NCBI RefSeq assembly: GCF_901827155.1
Contig: NZ_LR594659.1
Location: 5,366,501 to 5,430,500, forward strand
Length of the DNA: 64,000 nt
Source: Variovorax sp. PBL-H6
GTDB taxonomy: Bacteria > Pseudomonadota > Gammaproteobacteria > Burkholderiales > Burkholderiaceae_C
Direction of reading: 5' to 3'
How positions within the stretch are numbered: position 1 is the stretch's first letter; the number at the start of each line of letters is the position of its first letter. Positions 25,801 to 34,714 of this stretch are shown here, one piece after another. The notes under the pieces are model-generated. The model saw only the letters and a list, made by a program, of their open reading frames with translations. It ran no database searches and was not told the DNA's origin. The translations under genes and the position numbers were made by a program.

Positions 25801-28800
25801 GACCTTGCTGCCAGCGTCGATGCCGACGGTCGTCACGCTCGGGCCACCCGTAATCGTGAGACCGTTGGTGTCGATCTTGGTGGCACCCGTGGTCACGCTG
25901 GTGAAGTTCACATCAGCGGCCGTATCCACCGCAAGCTTGTTGCCGGTGCGGCTGACGACAATGTTCCCGCTCGCGCCATTGACGAAGTCCGCCGTCTCGC
26001 CCGGGGCGATGGTCTGCGGCGCGGCCTCGCTGTTGGCACTCAGGTTCCAGCCCTGGCCGGCCTGGGTGGATGCCGCGCGCAACTGCGCGACGTTGACCGC
26101 ATCGGTGTCGCCCGCGCCGGCCGCCACGTTGGTGACGCGGCGCTCGGCGCCCGCGGCTCCGACGCTCACTTCACCTGCCGGCACCAGCCCCGCCCCAGCC
26201 GGCAGCACGGCCGACAGGTAAGCCTGGTTGCCGAGCGTGGCCCCCGTTGCCGTGGCGCCCGAACCCAATGCCACGCCGCTGGCGCTGCTGACGCTGGCCC
26301 CTTGACCGATCGCCACGCCGTTGTTGGCGCTGACGCTGGCGCCATTGCCCAGCGCCAGCGCATTGGCGACGTTCGCGCCGATGACCGCGCCGCTGCCCAG
26401 CACGAGTGCACCGGCGGCGCCTGCGTTCACCGTGGAACCGTTACCCACCACGAACGAGCCGTTCGCCCCGGTGTCGATCAGGTTGTTGTTGCCCAGCGCG
26501 TAGGCGTCGTCAGCATTGATGGTGTTGGGGTCGCCGATGGCACCGGATCTGTTGCCGTTGACGATGTTGCGCGTGCCAATGCTGATGGCGCTGTCGCCCA
26601 GAGCCTGGGCGCCATTGCCCATGGCGATGGCGTTGTCGCCTGCGGCCTGCGCATCACGTCCCACCGCCACCGCACTCACGCCGGAGGACTTCGCCTCGTA
26701 GCCCACGGCCGTGGAGCCCACGCCTTCAGCGAAGGCATCGCTCTTGGCCAAGGTTCGCTCGTTGGTGCGCGCGTACCGGATGCCCCGGCCCTTGGCATCG
26801 GTGTAGTTGTTGTTGGTGTCCCCAGCAATGTCGAACAGTTGGCTGCCGTTGATCGCATCGGTGCTGGTGGAGCTCACGTCACCGGCCGTCAGGTTGGTGA
26901 TCTTGGTGGTGGCGCCAGCGGCGCCGCCCGGGTTGAGCGTGACCGTGGTCTTGGTCGCATCGTCGTACTGCACCGCGTTGGCAGTGATGTCGTCGATCGC
27001 CGTGTTGGTCGCAAACAGCTGGCTGCCGTTGACCGCATCGGTGCTCGTCGCGCTCAACCGGCCTGCCGCCACGTTGGTGATGGTGCGCTCGTTGCCTGCG
27101 CTGCCCACAGAGACCGTGCCGACAGGCGCAGTGCCCGCGAAGTTGTAGGTGGTCCCGGCGATGACGGTGCTGGCCGTGCCGACCGCCGCAGCGGTGCTGG
27201 CGTTGGCGCCCAGGGCCACGTCATTGGCATTGTTGGCCACCGCGTCCTGGCCGATGGCTACCGAGTCGGTGCCAAGGGCCTGGCTGTCGTTGCCGATCGA
27301 GTTGGCGTGGAAGTACTTGGTGCCCTTGTCGATGACGTTGCTCAGCTGGCTGCCGTTGATGGCCTCCTTGCTGAGGGCGTTCACGGCACCTTCGGCCACG
27401 TTGGTGATGACCGCGCTGCCCGCGTCGATGCCCACGGTCGTCACGCTCGGGCCACCCGCGATAGCCAGGCCAGTGGCACCCAGGGTGCTCGACCCGACCA
27501 CAACGCCGCTGTTGTCGATCTTCGTGGCACCGGTGGTGACGCTGGTGAAGTTCACATCAGCAGCCGTGTCCACCGCGAGCTTGTTGCCGGTGCGGCTGAC
27601 GACGATGTTCCCGCTCGCGCCATTGACGAAGTCCGCCGTCTCGCCCGGGGCGATGGTCTGCGGCGCGGCCTCGCTGTTGGCACTCAGGTTCCAGCCCTGG
27701 CCGGCCTGGGTGGATGCCGCGCGCAACTGCGCGACGTTGACCGCATCGGTGTCGCCCGCGCCGGCCGCCACGTTGGTGACGCGGCGCTCGGCGCCCGCGG
27801 CTCCGACGCTCACTTCACCTGCCGGCACCAGCCCCGCCCCAGCCGGCAGCACGGCCGACAGGTAAGCCTGGTTGCCGAGCGTGGCCCCCGTTGCCGTGGC
27901 GCCCGAACCCAATGCCACGCCGCTGGCGCTGCTGACGCTGGCCCCTTGACCGATCGCCACGCCGTTGTTGGCGCTGACGCTGGCGCCATTGCCCAGCGCC
28001 AGCGCATTGGCGACGTTCGCGCCGATGACCGCGCCGCTGCCCAGCACGAGTGCACCGGCGGCGCCTGCGTTCACCGTGGAACCGTTACCCACCACGAACG
28101 AGCCGTTCGCCCCGGTGTCGATCAGGTTGTTGTTGCCCAGCGCGTAGGCGTCGTCAGCATTGATGGTGTTGGGGTCGCCGATGGCACCGGATCTGTTGCC
28201 GTTGACGATGTTGCGCGTGCCAATGCTGATGGCGCTGTCGCCCAGAGCCTGGGCGCCATTGCCCATGGCGATGGCGTTGTCGCCTGCGGCCTGCGCATCA
28301 CGTCCCACCGCCACCGCACTCACGCCGGAGGACTTCGCCTCGTAACCCACGGCCGTGGAGCCCACGCCTTCAGCGAAGGCATCGCTCTTGGCGAGGGTGC
28401 GTTCGTTGGTGCGCGCGTACCGGATGCCGCGGCCCTTGGCATCGGTGTAGTTGTTGTTGGTGTCCCCAGCAATGTCGAACAGCTGGCTGCCGTTGATCGC
28501 ATCGGTGCTGGTGGAGCTCACGTCACCGGCCGTCAGGTTGGTGATCTTGGTGGTGGCGCCAGCGGCGCCGCCCGGGTTGAGCGTGACCGTGGTCTTGGTC
28601 GCATCGTCGTACTGCACCGCGTTGGCAGTGATGTCGTCGATCGCCGTGTTGGTCGCAAACAGTTGGCTGCCGTTGACCGCATCGGTGCTGGTATCACTCA
28701 GGCGGCCTGCCGCCACGTTGGTGATGGTGCGCTCGTTGCCCACGCTGCCCACCGAGACCGTGCCGACAGGCGCAGTGCCCGCGAAGTTGTAGGTGGTCCC

Positions 28801-31800
28801 GGCAATGATGGTGCTGCTCGTGCCCACCGCCGCAGCTGTGCTGGCGTTGGCGCCTAGCGCCACGTCATTGGCATTGTTGGCCACCGCGTCCTGGCCGATG
28901 GCTACCGAGTCGGTGCCCAGGGCCTTGCTGTCTTTGCCGATCGAGTTGGCGTGGAAGTACTTGGTGCCCTTGTCGATGACGTTGCTCAGCTGGCTGCCGT
29001 TGATGGCATCCGTGCTGGTGGAGCTCACGTCACCGGCCGTCAGGTTGGTGATCTTGGTGGTGGCGCCAGGGGCGCCGCCCGGGTTGAGCGTGACCGTGGT
29101 CTTGCCCGCATCGTCGTACTGCACCGCGTTGGCAGTGATGTCGTCGATCGCCGTGTTGGTCGCAAACAGCTGGCTGCCGTTGACCGCATCGGTGCTCGTC
29201 GCGCTCAACCGGCCTGCCGCCACGTTGGTGATGGTGCGCTCGTTGCCTGCGCTGCCCACCGAGACCGTGCCGACAGGCGCAGTGCCCGCGAAGTTGTAGG
29301 TGGTCCCGGCGATGACGGTGCTGGCCGTGCCGACCGCCGCAGCGGTGCTGGCGTTGGCGCCCAGGGCCACGTCATTGGCATTGTTGGCCACCGCGTCCTG
29401 GCCGATGGCTACCGAGTCGGTGCCAAGGGCCTGGCTGTCGTTGCCGATCGAGTTGGCGTGGAAGTACTTGGTGCCCTTGTCGATGACGTTGCTCAGCTGG
29501 CTGCCGTTGATGGCATCCGTGCTGGTGGAGCTCACGTCACCGGCCGTCAGGTTGGTGATCTTGGTGGTGGCGCCAGCGGCGCCGCCCGGGTTGAGCGTGA
29601 CCGTGGTCTTGGTCGCATCGTCGTACTGCACCGCGTTGGCAGTGATGTCGTCGATCGCCGTGTTGGTCGCAAACAGTTGGCTGCCGTTGACCGCATCGGT
29701 GCTGGTATCACTCAGGCGGCCTGCCGCCACGTTGGTGATGGTGCGCTCGTTGCCCACGCTGCCCACCGAGACCGTGCCGACAGGCGCAGTGCCCGCGAAG
29801 TTGTAGGTGGTCCCGGCAATGATGGTGCTGCTCGTGCCCACCGCCGCAGCTGTGCTGGCGTTGGCGCCTAGCGCCACGTCATTGGCATTGTTGGCCACCG
29901 CGTCCTGGCCGATGGCTACCGAGTCGGTGCCCAGGGCCTTGCTGTCTTTGCCGATCGAGTTGGCGTGGAAGTACTTGGTGCCCTTGTCGATGACGTTGCT
30001 CAGCTGGCTGCCGTTGATGGCATCCGTGCTGGTGGAGCTCACGTCACCGGCCGTCAGGTTGGTGATCTTGGTGGTGGCGCCAGGGGCGCCGCCCGGGTTG
30101 AGCGTGACCGTGGTCTTGCCCGCATCGTCGTACTGCACCGCGTTGGCAGTGATGTCGTCGATCGCCGTGTTGGTCGCAAACAGCTGGCTGCCGTTGACCG
30201 CATCGGTGCTCGTCGCGCTCAACCGGCCTGCCGCCACGTTGGTGATGGTGCGCTCGTTGCCTGCGCTGCCCACCGAGACCGTGCCGACAGGCGCAGCGCC
30301 CGCGAAGTTGTAGGTGGTCCCGGCAATGATGGTGCTGCTCGTGCCCACCGCCGCAGCAGTGCTGGCGTTGGCGCCCAGCGCCACGTCGTTGGCATTGTTG
30401 GCCTTCGCGCCCTGGCCGATCGCCACGCCGTTGTCGGCACTGACGCTCGCGCCATTGCCCAGCACCAAGGCATTGTCGACGTCCGCGCCCACGGTGGTGG
30501 TGCCGACGGAGCCGCTGCCCAGCACGAGGGCGCCGTTGGCGCCCTGCTGGACTGTGACGTTGTTGCCTACGACGAAGACGCCGTCGGTGGCTTTGCCTCC
30601 ATTGAGACCGATGGTGTTGTTGTTACCCAGCGAGTAGGAGTTGGTGGCATCGATGGTGGTGGGGTCACCGATGGCACCGGACTTGTCGCCCCTGACCACG
30701 TTGCTCGTGCCGATGCTGATGGCGCTGATGCCGGAAGCTCTCGCACCGATGCCAACGGCGATGGCATTCAGGCCAGTGGCAGCGCTGAAGCGGCCGACAG
30801 CCACGCCATCTTGAGCGGAGACAATTGCGTTTCGACCAACCGCTGTGCCTCCGCTTGCGGTAACCGATGATGCGGAACCAATCGCCGTGCCATCGATGGC
30901 CGATGCGGCACGTGCCCCATTGCCTAACACCGTGCTGTTGGCCGAACTTACGGTACTTGTCCCATTACCTACCGCCGTACCGCCTTGTGAATCTGTGACT
31001 GTCACGCCGAACCCGAGCGCGGTTGCGGACGGTGAGTTAGTCACACGGGCTTGGTTTCCGAAGGAAGTGGCGCTGACCGACGCGGCGTCGAGGACACCGT
31101 CGCCGGTGTTGCCGATCGCTACGGAGTTGGGAGCCGCCGCCGTGACACCTGCCCCAATAGCCGTCGAATCGGTGCCGGTGGCTTGTGCACCGTAACCGAT
31201 TGCAAGCTGATCCCCACTCGCAGCGCTCGCATTCGAGGCAGTACCGATTGCAATATTCGTGGTCCCGCTTCCAGTTTTCGCACCACACCCAATCGCCATG
31301 CCCAAAGGGCCAAAGGGCGTAGTCTTCGCGACATCCCAAGCAGCGCAGTCGAACTTCGACGGGGAAACCGCCATTGAAGCTCCCACCGCGACGCCGCCGA
31401 CGACATTCCGGGTCGCAGCGACGAGCTGCTGAACGTTGACTGCGTCGTCACCAACCAAGCCACCTGCGACGCCGGTGATGCGGCGACTTCCGATATTGAC
31501 TTCACCCGTAGGCGTCCCGCCCACCAGGAACGCCGCATCGCCCAGCTTCCCGCTATTGGCGATCGAGCCCGCGCCCAGCGCCACACCGTTGGCAGAGTTG
31601 ACGACTGCCTGCTGACCGATCGCCACACCGTTGTTGGCGCTGACGCTGGTGCCATTGCCCAGCGCCATCGCATTGGCGACGTTCGCGCTGATGGTCGCGC
31701 CGCTGCCCAGCACCAGGGCGCCGGTGGCGCCTGGGTTCACCACGGAACCGTTGCCGACCACGAACGAGCCGTCCGCTCCGGTGCCGATCAGGTTGTTGTT

Positions 31801-33597
31801 GCCCAGCGCGTAGGCGTCGTTGGCATCGATGGTGTTCGGGTCGCCGATGGCTCCAGAGTTGTTGCCATTGACGATGTTGCCCGTGCCGATGCTGATGGAG
31901 TTGTCGCCCAGAGCCTGAGCACCGTTGCCCATGGCAATGGCGTTGCCACCGGCGGCTCGCGTGACCTGTACCTGCGCAATATCAGTGCTGCCGCCGATCG
32001 CGACTGCACCCTCTCCACTGGCCTGGGCCAGAGTGCCGATAGCCGTCGCGGCCTTTGCGTTGGCGACGGCTTCCTCCCCGAGGCCCAGGGAGCCCACGCC
32101 CGTGGCCTGCGCAAGGCCGCCGATAGCGACACCATAGTCGAGGGCCCTGGCCGAAGCACCCAATGCCACGGCATTGACCCCGGCGACAGAGGCCGCGACA
32201 CCGACCGCCGTTCCGTTGTCTGCGTTCGTGGCCGATGCACCTGCACCGATCACCGTGCCCTGTACCGAATTGGTGACGGAAGAGCCCGCTCCCAGCGCCA
32301 TGCCGTTCAGCGAGTCAACCGTCGCCGTGTTGCCCATGGCAACAGCGTTCGCACCGCTGGCCTTCGCGCCCTGGCCGATGGCCACGCCGTCGTCGGCGCT
32401 GACGCTCGCGCCATTGCCCAGCACCAGGGCATTCTGGACGTCCGCGCCCACGGTGGTGGTGCCGACGGAGCCGCTGCCCAGCACGAGGGCGCCGTTGGCG
32501 CCCTGCTGGACTGTGACGTTGTTGCCCACGACGAAGACGCCGTCGGTGGCTTTGCCTCCATTGAGACCGATGGTGTTGTTGTTACCCAGCGAGTAGGAGT
32601 TGGTGGCATCGATGGTGGTGGGGTCACCGATGGCACCGGAATTGTTGCCGTTGACGATGTTGCCTGTGCCGATGCTGATGGACTGGGTGCCCGAGGCCCG
32701 CGCTCCAGCGCCCATCGCGATGGACTTGGCTCCGATGGCTTGCGCAGACTCCACATCCGAACTTCCGCCACCGACCGCGATCGCGTTGGCTCCGATGGCT
32801 TTCGATCGGGCGCCCAATGCGACGGTACTCGGCGCACCGACATTTGCGGAGTGACCCAACGCAACGCCATCGGTCGCGCTTGCGATATCGACTTCCGTGC
32901 CGAGGGCAATGGCGCCCGGCGAGTTCTTGAGAAAGGAAAGCGTGCCGACGAGAATGCCGCCCGTCGAATCACCGAGCTTGGACCAGCCCCCCAGCAGAAT
33001 CCCGTCTCTCGATTTTGCCAAGTCCCCTCTGTAGCCGATCGTGATCGCATTCTCGGACTCGCCGTCTCTAACGCCGCCATCACCTTGTTGGGAGAAGCCG
33101 ATCGATATGGAATCTTCAGCTAACGCACGGCCTCCGAGGGCAATCGCATGGGGACGCGTGGCGGTTGCGCTTGCCCCGACGGCGACCGCACGACCGTAAT
33201 TGTCGCCAGGTGACGCGAACGCTCCAGCACCGATTGCGACGCTATCATCCGAAGTATTCCCAGCGGGAACGCTGTGGTGACCCACCCCCGTCGGTGCGTA
33301 CACGCGTTCCGCAGTGGCGTCGCACCCGATCGCAACGGAGTAACCGGTCGCATTGGCTTCGCAACCAAGAACGAGCTTGTTATCCGGGGAAATGGCGGTT
33401 GCACCACTGGCATCAATGATGCCTCCCCCGACAGCCTGCGCGCCCGCCCCGCCCGACCCACCCAACGCCACCAGCACCACCGCAGCGGCCACCACCGCGC
33501 TAGAACGGCTCCGCTTCCCTCTGGCCTTGGTGATTTCCGAGGCCGCGACCCAGGCACCGAGCGCTTCGTTCCACACGGTGCGGTATGACTTGTTCAT
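22870..33597 (-). CDS. giant trimeric autotransporter adhesin (YadA/Hia type)
   Basis: About 3575 residues. The start is set at MNKSYRTVWNEALGAWVAAS, a canonical extended signal peptide region, followed by the hydrophobic core VVAAAVVLVALGG and an AQA cleavage site. The passenger consists of many 14-residue YadA-head repeats (SVAIGxxAxA pattern), neck motifs (TDAVNVAQL, STDAVNGSQL) and stalk segments. The last ~75 residues are the trimeric beta-barrel anchor ending GVAATVGAEWVFN. Very similar passenger blocks recur at 507 bp and 1644 bp periods (see repeats). It is a type Vc secreted surface adhesin. The frame is open with no interruption, so the gene appears intact. The divergent regulator/FecR/CHASE2-kinase cluster starting at 33920 may control it. 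Confidence 0.93.
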   Translation of the reverse strand: MNKSYRTVWNEALGAWVAASEITKARGKRSRSSAVVAAAVVLVALGGSGGAGAQAVGGGIIDASGATAISPDNKLVLGCEANATGYSVAIGCDATAERVYAPTGVGHHSVPAGNTSDDSVAIGAGAFASPGDNYGRAVAVGASATATRPHAIALGGRALAEDSISIGFSQQGDGGVRDGESENAITIGYRGDLAKSRDGILLGGWSKLGDSTGGILVGTLSFLKNSPGAIALGTEVDIASATDGVALGHSANVGAPSTVALGARSKAIGANAIAVGGGSSDVESAQAIGAKSIAMGAGARASGTQSISIGTGNIVNGNNSGAIGDPTTIDATNSYSLGNNNTIGLNGGKATDGVFVVGNNVTVQQGANGALVLGSGSVGTTTVGADVQNALVLGNGASVSADDGVAIGQGAKASGANAVAMGNTATVDSLNGMALGAGSSVTNSVQGTVIGAGASATNADNGTAVGVAASVAGVNAVALGASARALDYGVAIGGLAQATGVGSLGLGEEAVANAKAATAIGTLAQASGEGAVAIGGSTDIAQVQVTRAAGGNAIAMGNGAQALGDNSISIGTGNIVNGNNSGAIGDPNTIDANDAYALGNNNLIGTGADGSFVVGNGSVVNPGATGALVLGSGATISANVANAMALGNGTSVSANNGVAIGQQAVVNSANGVALGAGSIANSGKLGDAAFLVGGTPTGEVNIGSRRITGVAGGLVGDDAVNVQQLVAATRNVVGGVAVGASMAVSPSKFDCAAWDVAKTTPFGPLGMAIGCGAKTGSGTTNIAIGTASNASAASGDQLAIGYGAQATGTDSTAIGAGVTAAAPNSVAIGNTGDGVLDAASVSATSFGNQARVTNSPSATALGFGVTVTDSQGGTAVGNGTSTVSSANSTVLGNGARAASAIDGTAIGSASSVTASGGTAVGRNAIVSAQDGVAVGRFSAATGLNAIAVGIGARASGISAISIGTSNVVRGDKSGAIGDPTTIDATNSYSLGNNNTIGLNGGKATDGVFVVGNNVTVQQGANGALVLGSGSVGTTTVGADVDNALVLGNGASVSADNGVAIGQGAKANNANDVALGANASTAAAVGTSSTIIAGTTYNFAGAAPVGTVSVGSAGNERTITNVAAGRLSATSTDAVNGSQLFATNTAIDDITANAVQYDDAGKTTVTLNPGGAPGATTKITNLTAGDVSSTSTDAINGSQLSNVIDKGTKYFHANSIGKDSKALGTDSVAIGQDAVANNANDVALGANASTAAAVGTSSTIIAGTTYNFAGTAPVGTVSVGSVGNERTITNVAAGRLSDTSTDAVNGSQLFATNTAIDDITANAVQYDDATKTTVTLNPGGAAGATTKITNLTAGDVSSTSTDAINGSQLSNVIDKGTKYFHANSIGNDSQALGTDSVAIGQDAVANNANDVALGANASTAAAVGTASTVIAGTTYNFAGTAPVGTVSVGSAGNERTITNVAAGRLSATSTDAVNGSQLFATNTAIDDITANAVQYDDAGKTTVTLNPGGAPGATTKITNLTAGDVSSTSTDAINGSQLSNVIDKGTKYFHANSIGKDSKALGTDSVAIGQDAVANNANDVALGANASTAAAVGTSSTIIAGTTYNFAGTAPVGTVSVGSVGNERTITNVAAGRLSDTSTDAVNGSQLFATNTAIDDITANAVQYDDATKTTVTLNPGGAAGATTKITNLTAGDVSSTSTDAINGSQLFDIAGDTNNNYTDAKGRGIRYARTNERTLAKSDAFAEGVGSTAVGYEAKSSGVSAVAVGRDAQAAGDNAIAMGNGAQALGDSAISIGTRNIVNGNRSGAIGDPNTINADDAYALGNNNLIDTGANGSFVVGNGSTVNAGAAGALVLGSGAVIGANVANALALGNGASVSANNGVAIGQGASVSSASGVALGSGATATGATLGNQAYLSAVLPAGAGLVPAGEVSVGAAGAERRVTNVAAGAGDTDAVNVAQLRAASTQAGQGWNLSANSEAAPQTIAPGETADFVNGASGNIVVSRTGNKLAVDTAADVNFTSVTTGATKIDNSGVVVGSSTLGATGLAIAGGPSVTTVGIDAGSAVITNVAEGAVNALSKEAINGSQLSNVIDKGTKYFHANSIGNDSQALGTDSVAIGQDAVANNANDVALGANASTAAAVGTASTVIAGTTYNFAGTAPVGTVSVGSAGNERTITNVAAGRLSATSTDAVNGSQLFATNTAIDDITANAVQYDDATKTTVTLNPGGAAGATTKITNLTAGDVSSTSTDAINGSQLFDIAGDTNNNYTDAKGRGIRYARTNERTLAKSDAFAEGVGSTAVGYEAKSSGVSAVAVGRDAQAAGDNAIAMGNGAQALGDSAISIGTRNIVNGNRSGAIGDPNTINADDAYALGNNNLIDTGANGSFVVGNGSTVNAGAAGALVLGSGAVIGANVANALALGNGASVSANNGVAIGQGASVSSASGVALGSGATATGATLGNQAYLSAVLPAGAGLVPAGEVSVGAAGAERRVTNVAAGAGDTDAVNVAQLRAASTQAGQGWNLSANSEAAPQTIAPGETADFVNGASGNIVVSRTGNKLAVDTAADVNFTSVTTGATKIDTNGLTITGGPSVTTVGIDAGSKVITNVADGAVNPVSKEAVNGSQLNATNTNVTNLDGRVTTVEGDVTRIDGTVTNIAGDTTTNNTNAVGLGIRYARTNERTLAKSDAFAEGVGSTAVGYEAKSSGVSAVAVGRDAQAAGDNAIAMGNGAQALGDSAISIGTGNKVNGNNSGAIGDPNTINADASYALGNNNLIDTGANGSFVVGNGSTVNAGAAGALVLGSGAVIGANVANALALGNGTIVSANNGVAIGQGASVSSASGVALGSGATATGATLGNQAYLSALLAAGAGLAPAGEVSVGAAGAERRVTNVAAGSGDTDAVNVAQLRAVNNVAGQGWNLQTNGGAAQNVAPGGTVEFIDGKNIRITQDATNKITVATADDVSFTSVTTGATKIDNNGVAVGSSTLGVTGLVIAGGPSVTTTGIDAGSKVITNVSAGVNGTDAVNVSQLKSVSDGAVKYDVDVNGVIDYTSVTLNPSKAPTRIRNLAPGSDPNDAVNLSQLTTATNRWIIGNPSTYRVPEATGPNSTAVGSGAKSLGDNSVALGNNSNDGGRNNVVSVGSENGGERQVTNVAAGSKDTDAVNVSQLLPFADALGGGTKLNADGTVTGPTYNINRVENDGTLSLQTYKNVGDALGGISYSLENLTAETKNEYANTKYFRANSTAAGAAAIGAESTAMGPQSTAGGASAVAAGDRASAGGAGSVAVGQQSNSSGASSVAIGQNAQATNTGSIALGFNTVSSGLNTIAIGTGAVATNSVAVGAGAQAGGGSAAFGDNAMALNAVRGTALGNAATVTSTGGVALGAGAVASRAGMNGQREAVSNVAVSSTQGAVSVGSPGNERQITNVAGGTEDTDAVNVRQLRAVAVDGGVRYDQNADGTTNYNNVTMGNGQAPNGTRISNVAPGIAGTDAVNMNQLNATNSRIDGVARNAYAGVAAAMAVQMPGTYVPGKTVMRVGSAVFKGESAVGVSFRRTSENNGWSLTGGVGMSRAGVAATVGAEWVFN
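25880..28792 (-). repeat. 1644-bp-period duplication within the adhesin gene
   Basis: About 1.27 kb at roughly 25880-27148 is nearly identical to about 27524-28792. The block encodes the GRGIRYARTNERTLAKSDAF head domain plus the ATATGATLGNQAYLSA neck. A third, shorter and more diverged copy lies at about 24700-25620 (offset 1185 bp). Copies differ by scattered synonymous and a few missense changes, so the duplication is recent relative to the rest of the gene or is homogenised by recombination. Boundaries are approximate. Confidence 0.8.
28480..30395 (-). repeat. 507-bp tandem repeats in the adhesin gene
   Basis: About 3.8 head-to-tail copies of a 507-bp (169-codon) unit whose product starts NNANDVALGANASTAAAVGT and ends TSTDAINGSQLSNVIDKG followed by TKYFHANSIG. 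Alternate units share variants (SAGNERT/SATS/DAGK versus SVGNERT/SDTS/DATK). The true higher-order period is therefore 1014 bp, which points to duplication of a two-unit block. One further related copy lies at about 26830-27335. All copies keep frame. Confidence 0.85.
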
Positions 33598-33919
33598 GCT
33601 GCTTGACATCCTTTTTGGCGTGGGCGAAAAAATGTGAAGCGTTGACCTCACCAATGCGGGCAGCGTGCTGTTGCCCACCGCATGTGCCCACTGACTGCGA
33701 AAGGCCGGGATGTTGCCGAGCATTGGATCTTTCGTGCGCCACGCGTCACAATTTGCAAGATTGCTTATGGCACCCATTTCAGGACGTGCCAGCGAGCTGG
33801 GCCGCTGCGCGGCGACAGCGAGGCGCGGAGGGCAAAGGCGAAACAATTTACGAGATTTGGGCCGGAAAAAAGGGCAAGAATTCGGCACCTTCCTGTTGAG
33901 CCACGAGACGAAAGAACCC
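33598..33919. other. intergenic control region between adhesin and regulator genes
   Basis: 322 bp separating the divergent adhesin and response-regulator genes. It is locally richer in A/T than its flanks (for example ACAATTTGCAAGATTGC at about 33748-33764 and a run of six A near 33630). AAAAAGG lies about 12 nt before the adhesin ATG. No coding frame with recognisable content and no confident -35/-10 pair was found. Confidence 0.5.
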
Positions 33920-34714
33920 ATGCGTATCGCAGTACTTGACGACGATCCGACCCAGCTGGGCTACTTGGTCCACGCGCTCAAGCGCGGGCTGGATACGGGC
34001 GAGGAAGCCATCACCTGTGTGCCCTTCGACAAGGGCGAAACCCTGCGCAAGTCGCTGCGGCAGGAAACCTTCGACCTGCTGGTGCTCGACTGGAACGTGC
34101 CCGACCTGGACGGCGTGGAGCTGCTCCACTGGCTGCGCAGCTTTCAGAAGAGTGACGTGCCGGTGATCATGCTGAGCTCGCGCAGCGCCGAGCGCGACGT
34201 AGCCGGCGCCCTCGGCATTGGTGCAGACGACTACGTGGTGAAGCCTTTCCGCACGATGGAGCTCTGCGCCCGCATCCGCCGCCTGCTGACCCGCCAGCCC
34301 AGCCTGACGGCCGCCGCCGAGCAAGAGCGCTTCGGGGCCTGGCGCTTCGACCAGCCGAACCTGTGCGTGCACTTCAAGGCACCCGACGGCGCGCTCACAC
34401 GAATTGCCCTCACGGACCGCGAGTTCCGCCTGGCGCTGGCGCTGTTCCGCCACCTGGGGCATGCGGTTTCGCGCGCCTACCTGCTCGAGAAGCTGGGCGT
34501 CCACGGTGAGGAAATGCCCTCCCGGGCGCTCGACAGCCACATCTACCGCCTGCGCAGCAAGCTGGGCTTGCACAGTGCCAGCGGCCTGCGCCTGCAGACC
34601 GTCTACGGTCGCGGCTACCGGCTGGAGCGGGTCACCGGAGACCAGAGCGAAGCAAACACCATTGCCGCCACCAGCGGCCGATCCGACGACATCGATGACA
34701 AAGCCGGCGCCTAG
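33920..34714 (+). CDS. OmpR/PhoB-type response regulator
   Basis: 264 residues: a receiver domain with the acidic pair in VLDDDPTQ, phosphoacceptor Asp in LLVLDWNVPDLDG, and Lys in VVKPF, followed by a winged-helix DNA-binding domain (LTDREFRLALALFRHLG, then SHIYRLRSKLG and GRGYRLE). A tail of about 25 residues continues beyond the usual end. The partner is probably the CHASE2 kinase two genes downstream. The FecR gene overlaps its 3' end by 20 bp. Confidence 0.92.
   Translation: MRIAVLDDDPTQLGYLVHALKRGLDTGEEAITCVPFDKGETLRKSLRQETFDLLVLDWNVPDLDGVELLHWLRSFQKSDVPVIMLSSRSAERDVAGALGIGADDYVVKPFRTMELCARIRRLLTRQPSLTAAAEQERFGAWRFDQPNLCVHFKAPDGALTRIALTDREFRLALALFRHLGHAVSRAYLLEKLGVHGEEMPSRALDSHIYRLRSKLGLHSASGLRLQTVYGRGYRLERVTGDQSEANTIAATSGRSDDIDDKAGA

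Noticed and set aside
24004..28857. Very long plus-strand open frame (about 1600 codons) inside the adhesin region
   Set aside because: It is antisense to the adhesin gene, repeats with the same periods, and encodes no recognisable domain; the bias of the repeats simply leaves that frame free of stops.
22870..33597. CRISPR-like regular repeats
   Set aside because: The repeats are hundreds of bases long, without unique spacers, and are in-frame protein repeats.
33598..33921. 108-residue N-terminal extension of the adhesin frame
   Set aside because: The extended signal peptide motif MNKSYRTVWN starts at 33597; the extension has no ribosome site and would place the signal peptide internally.
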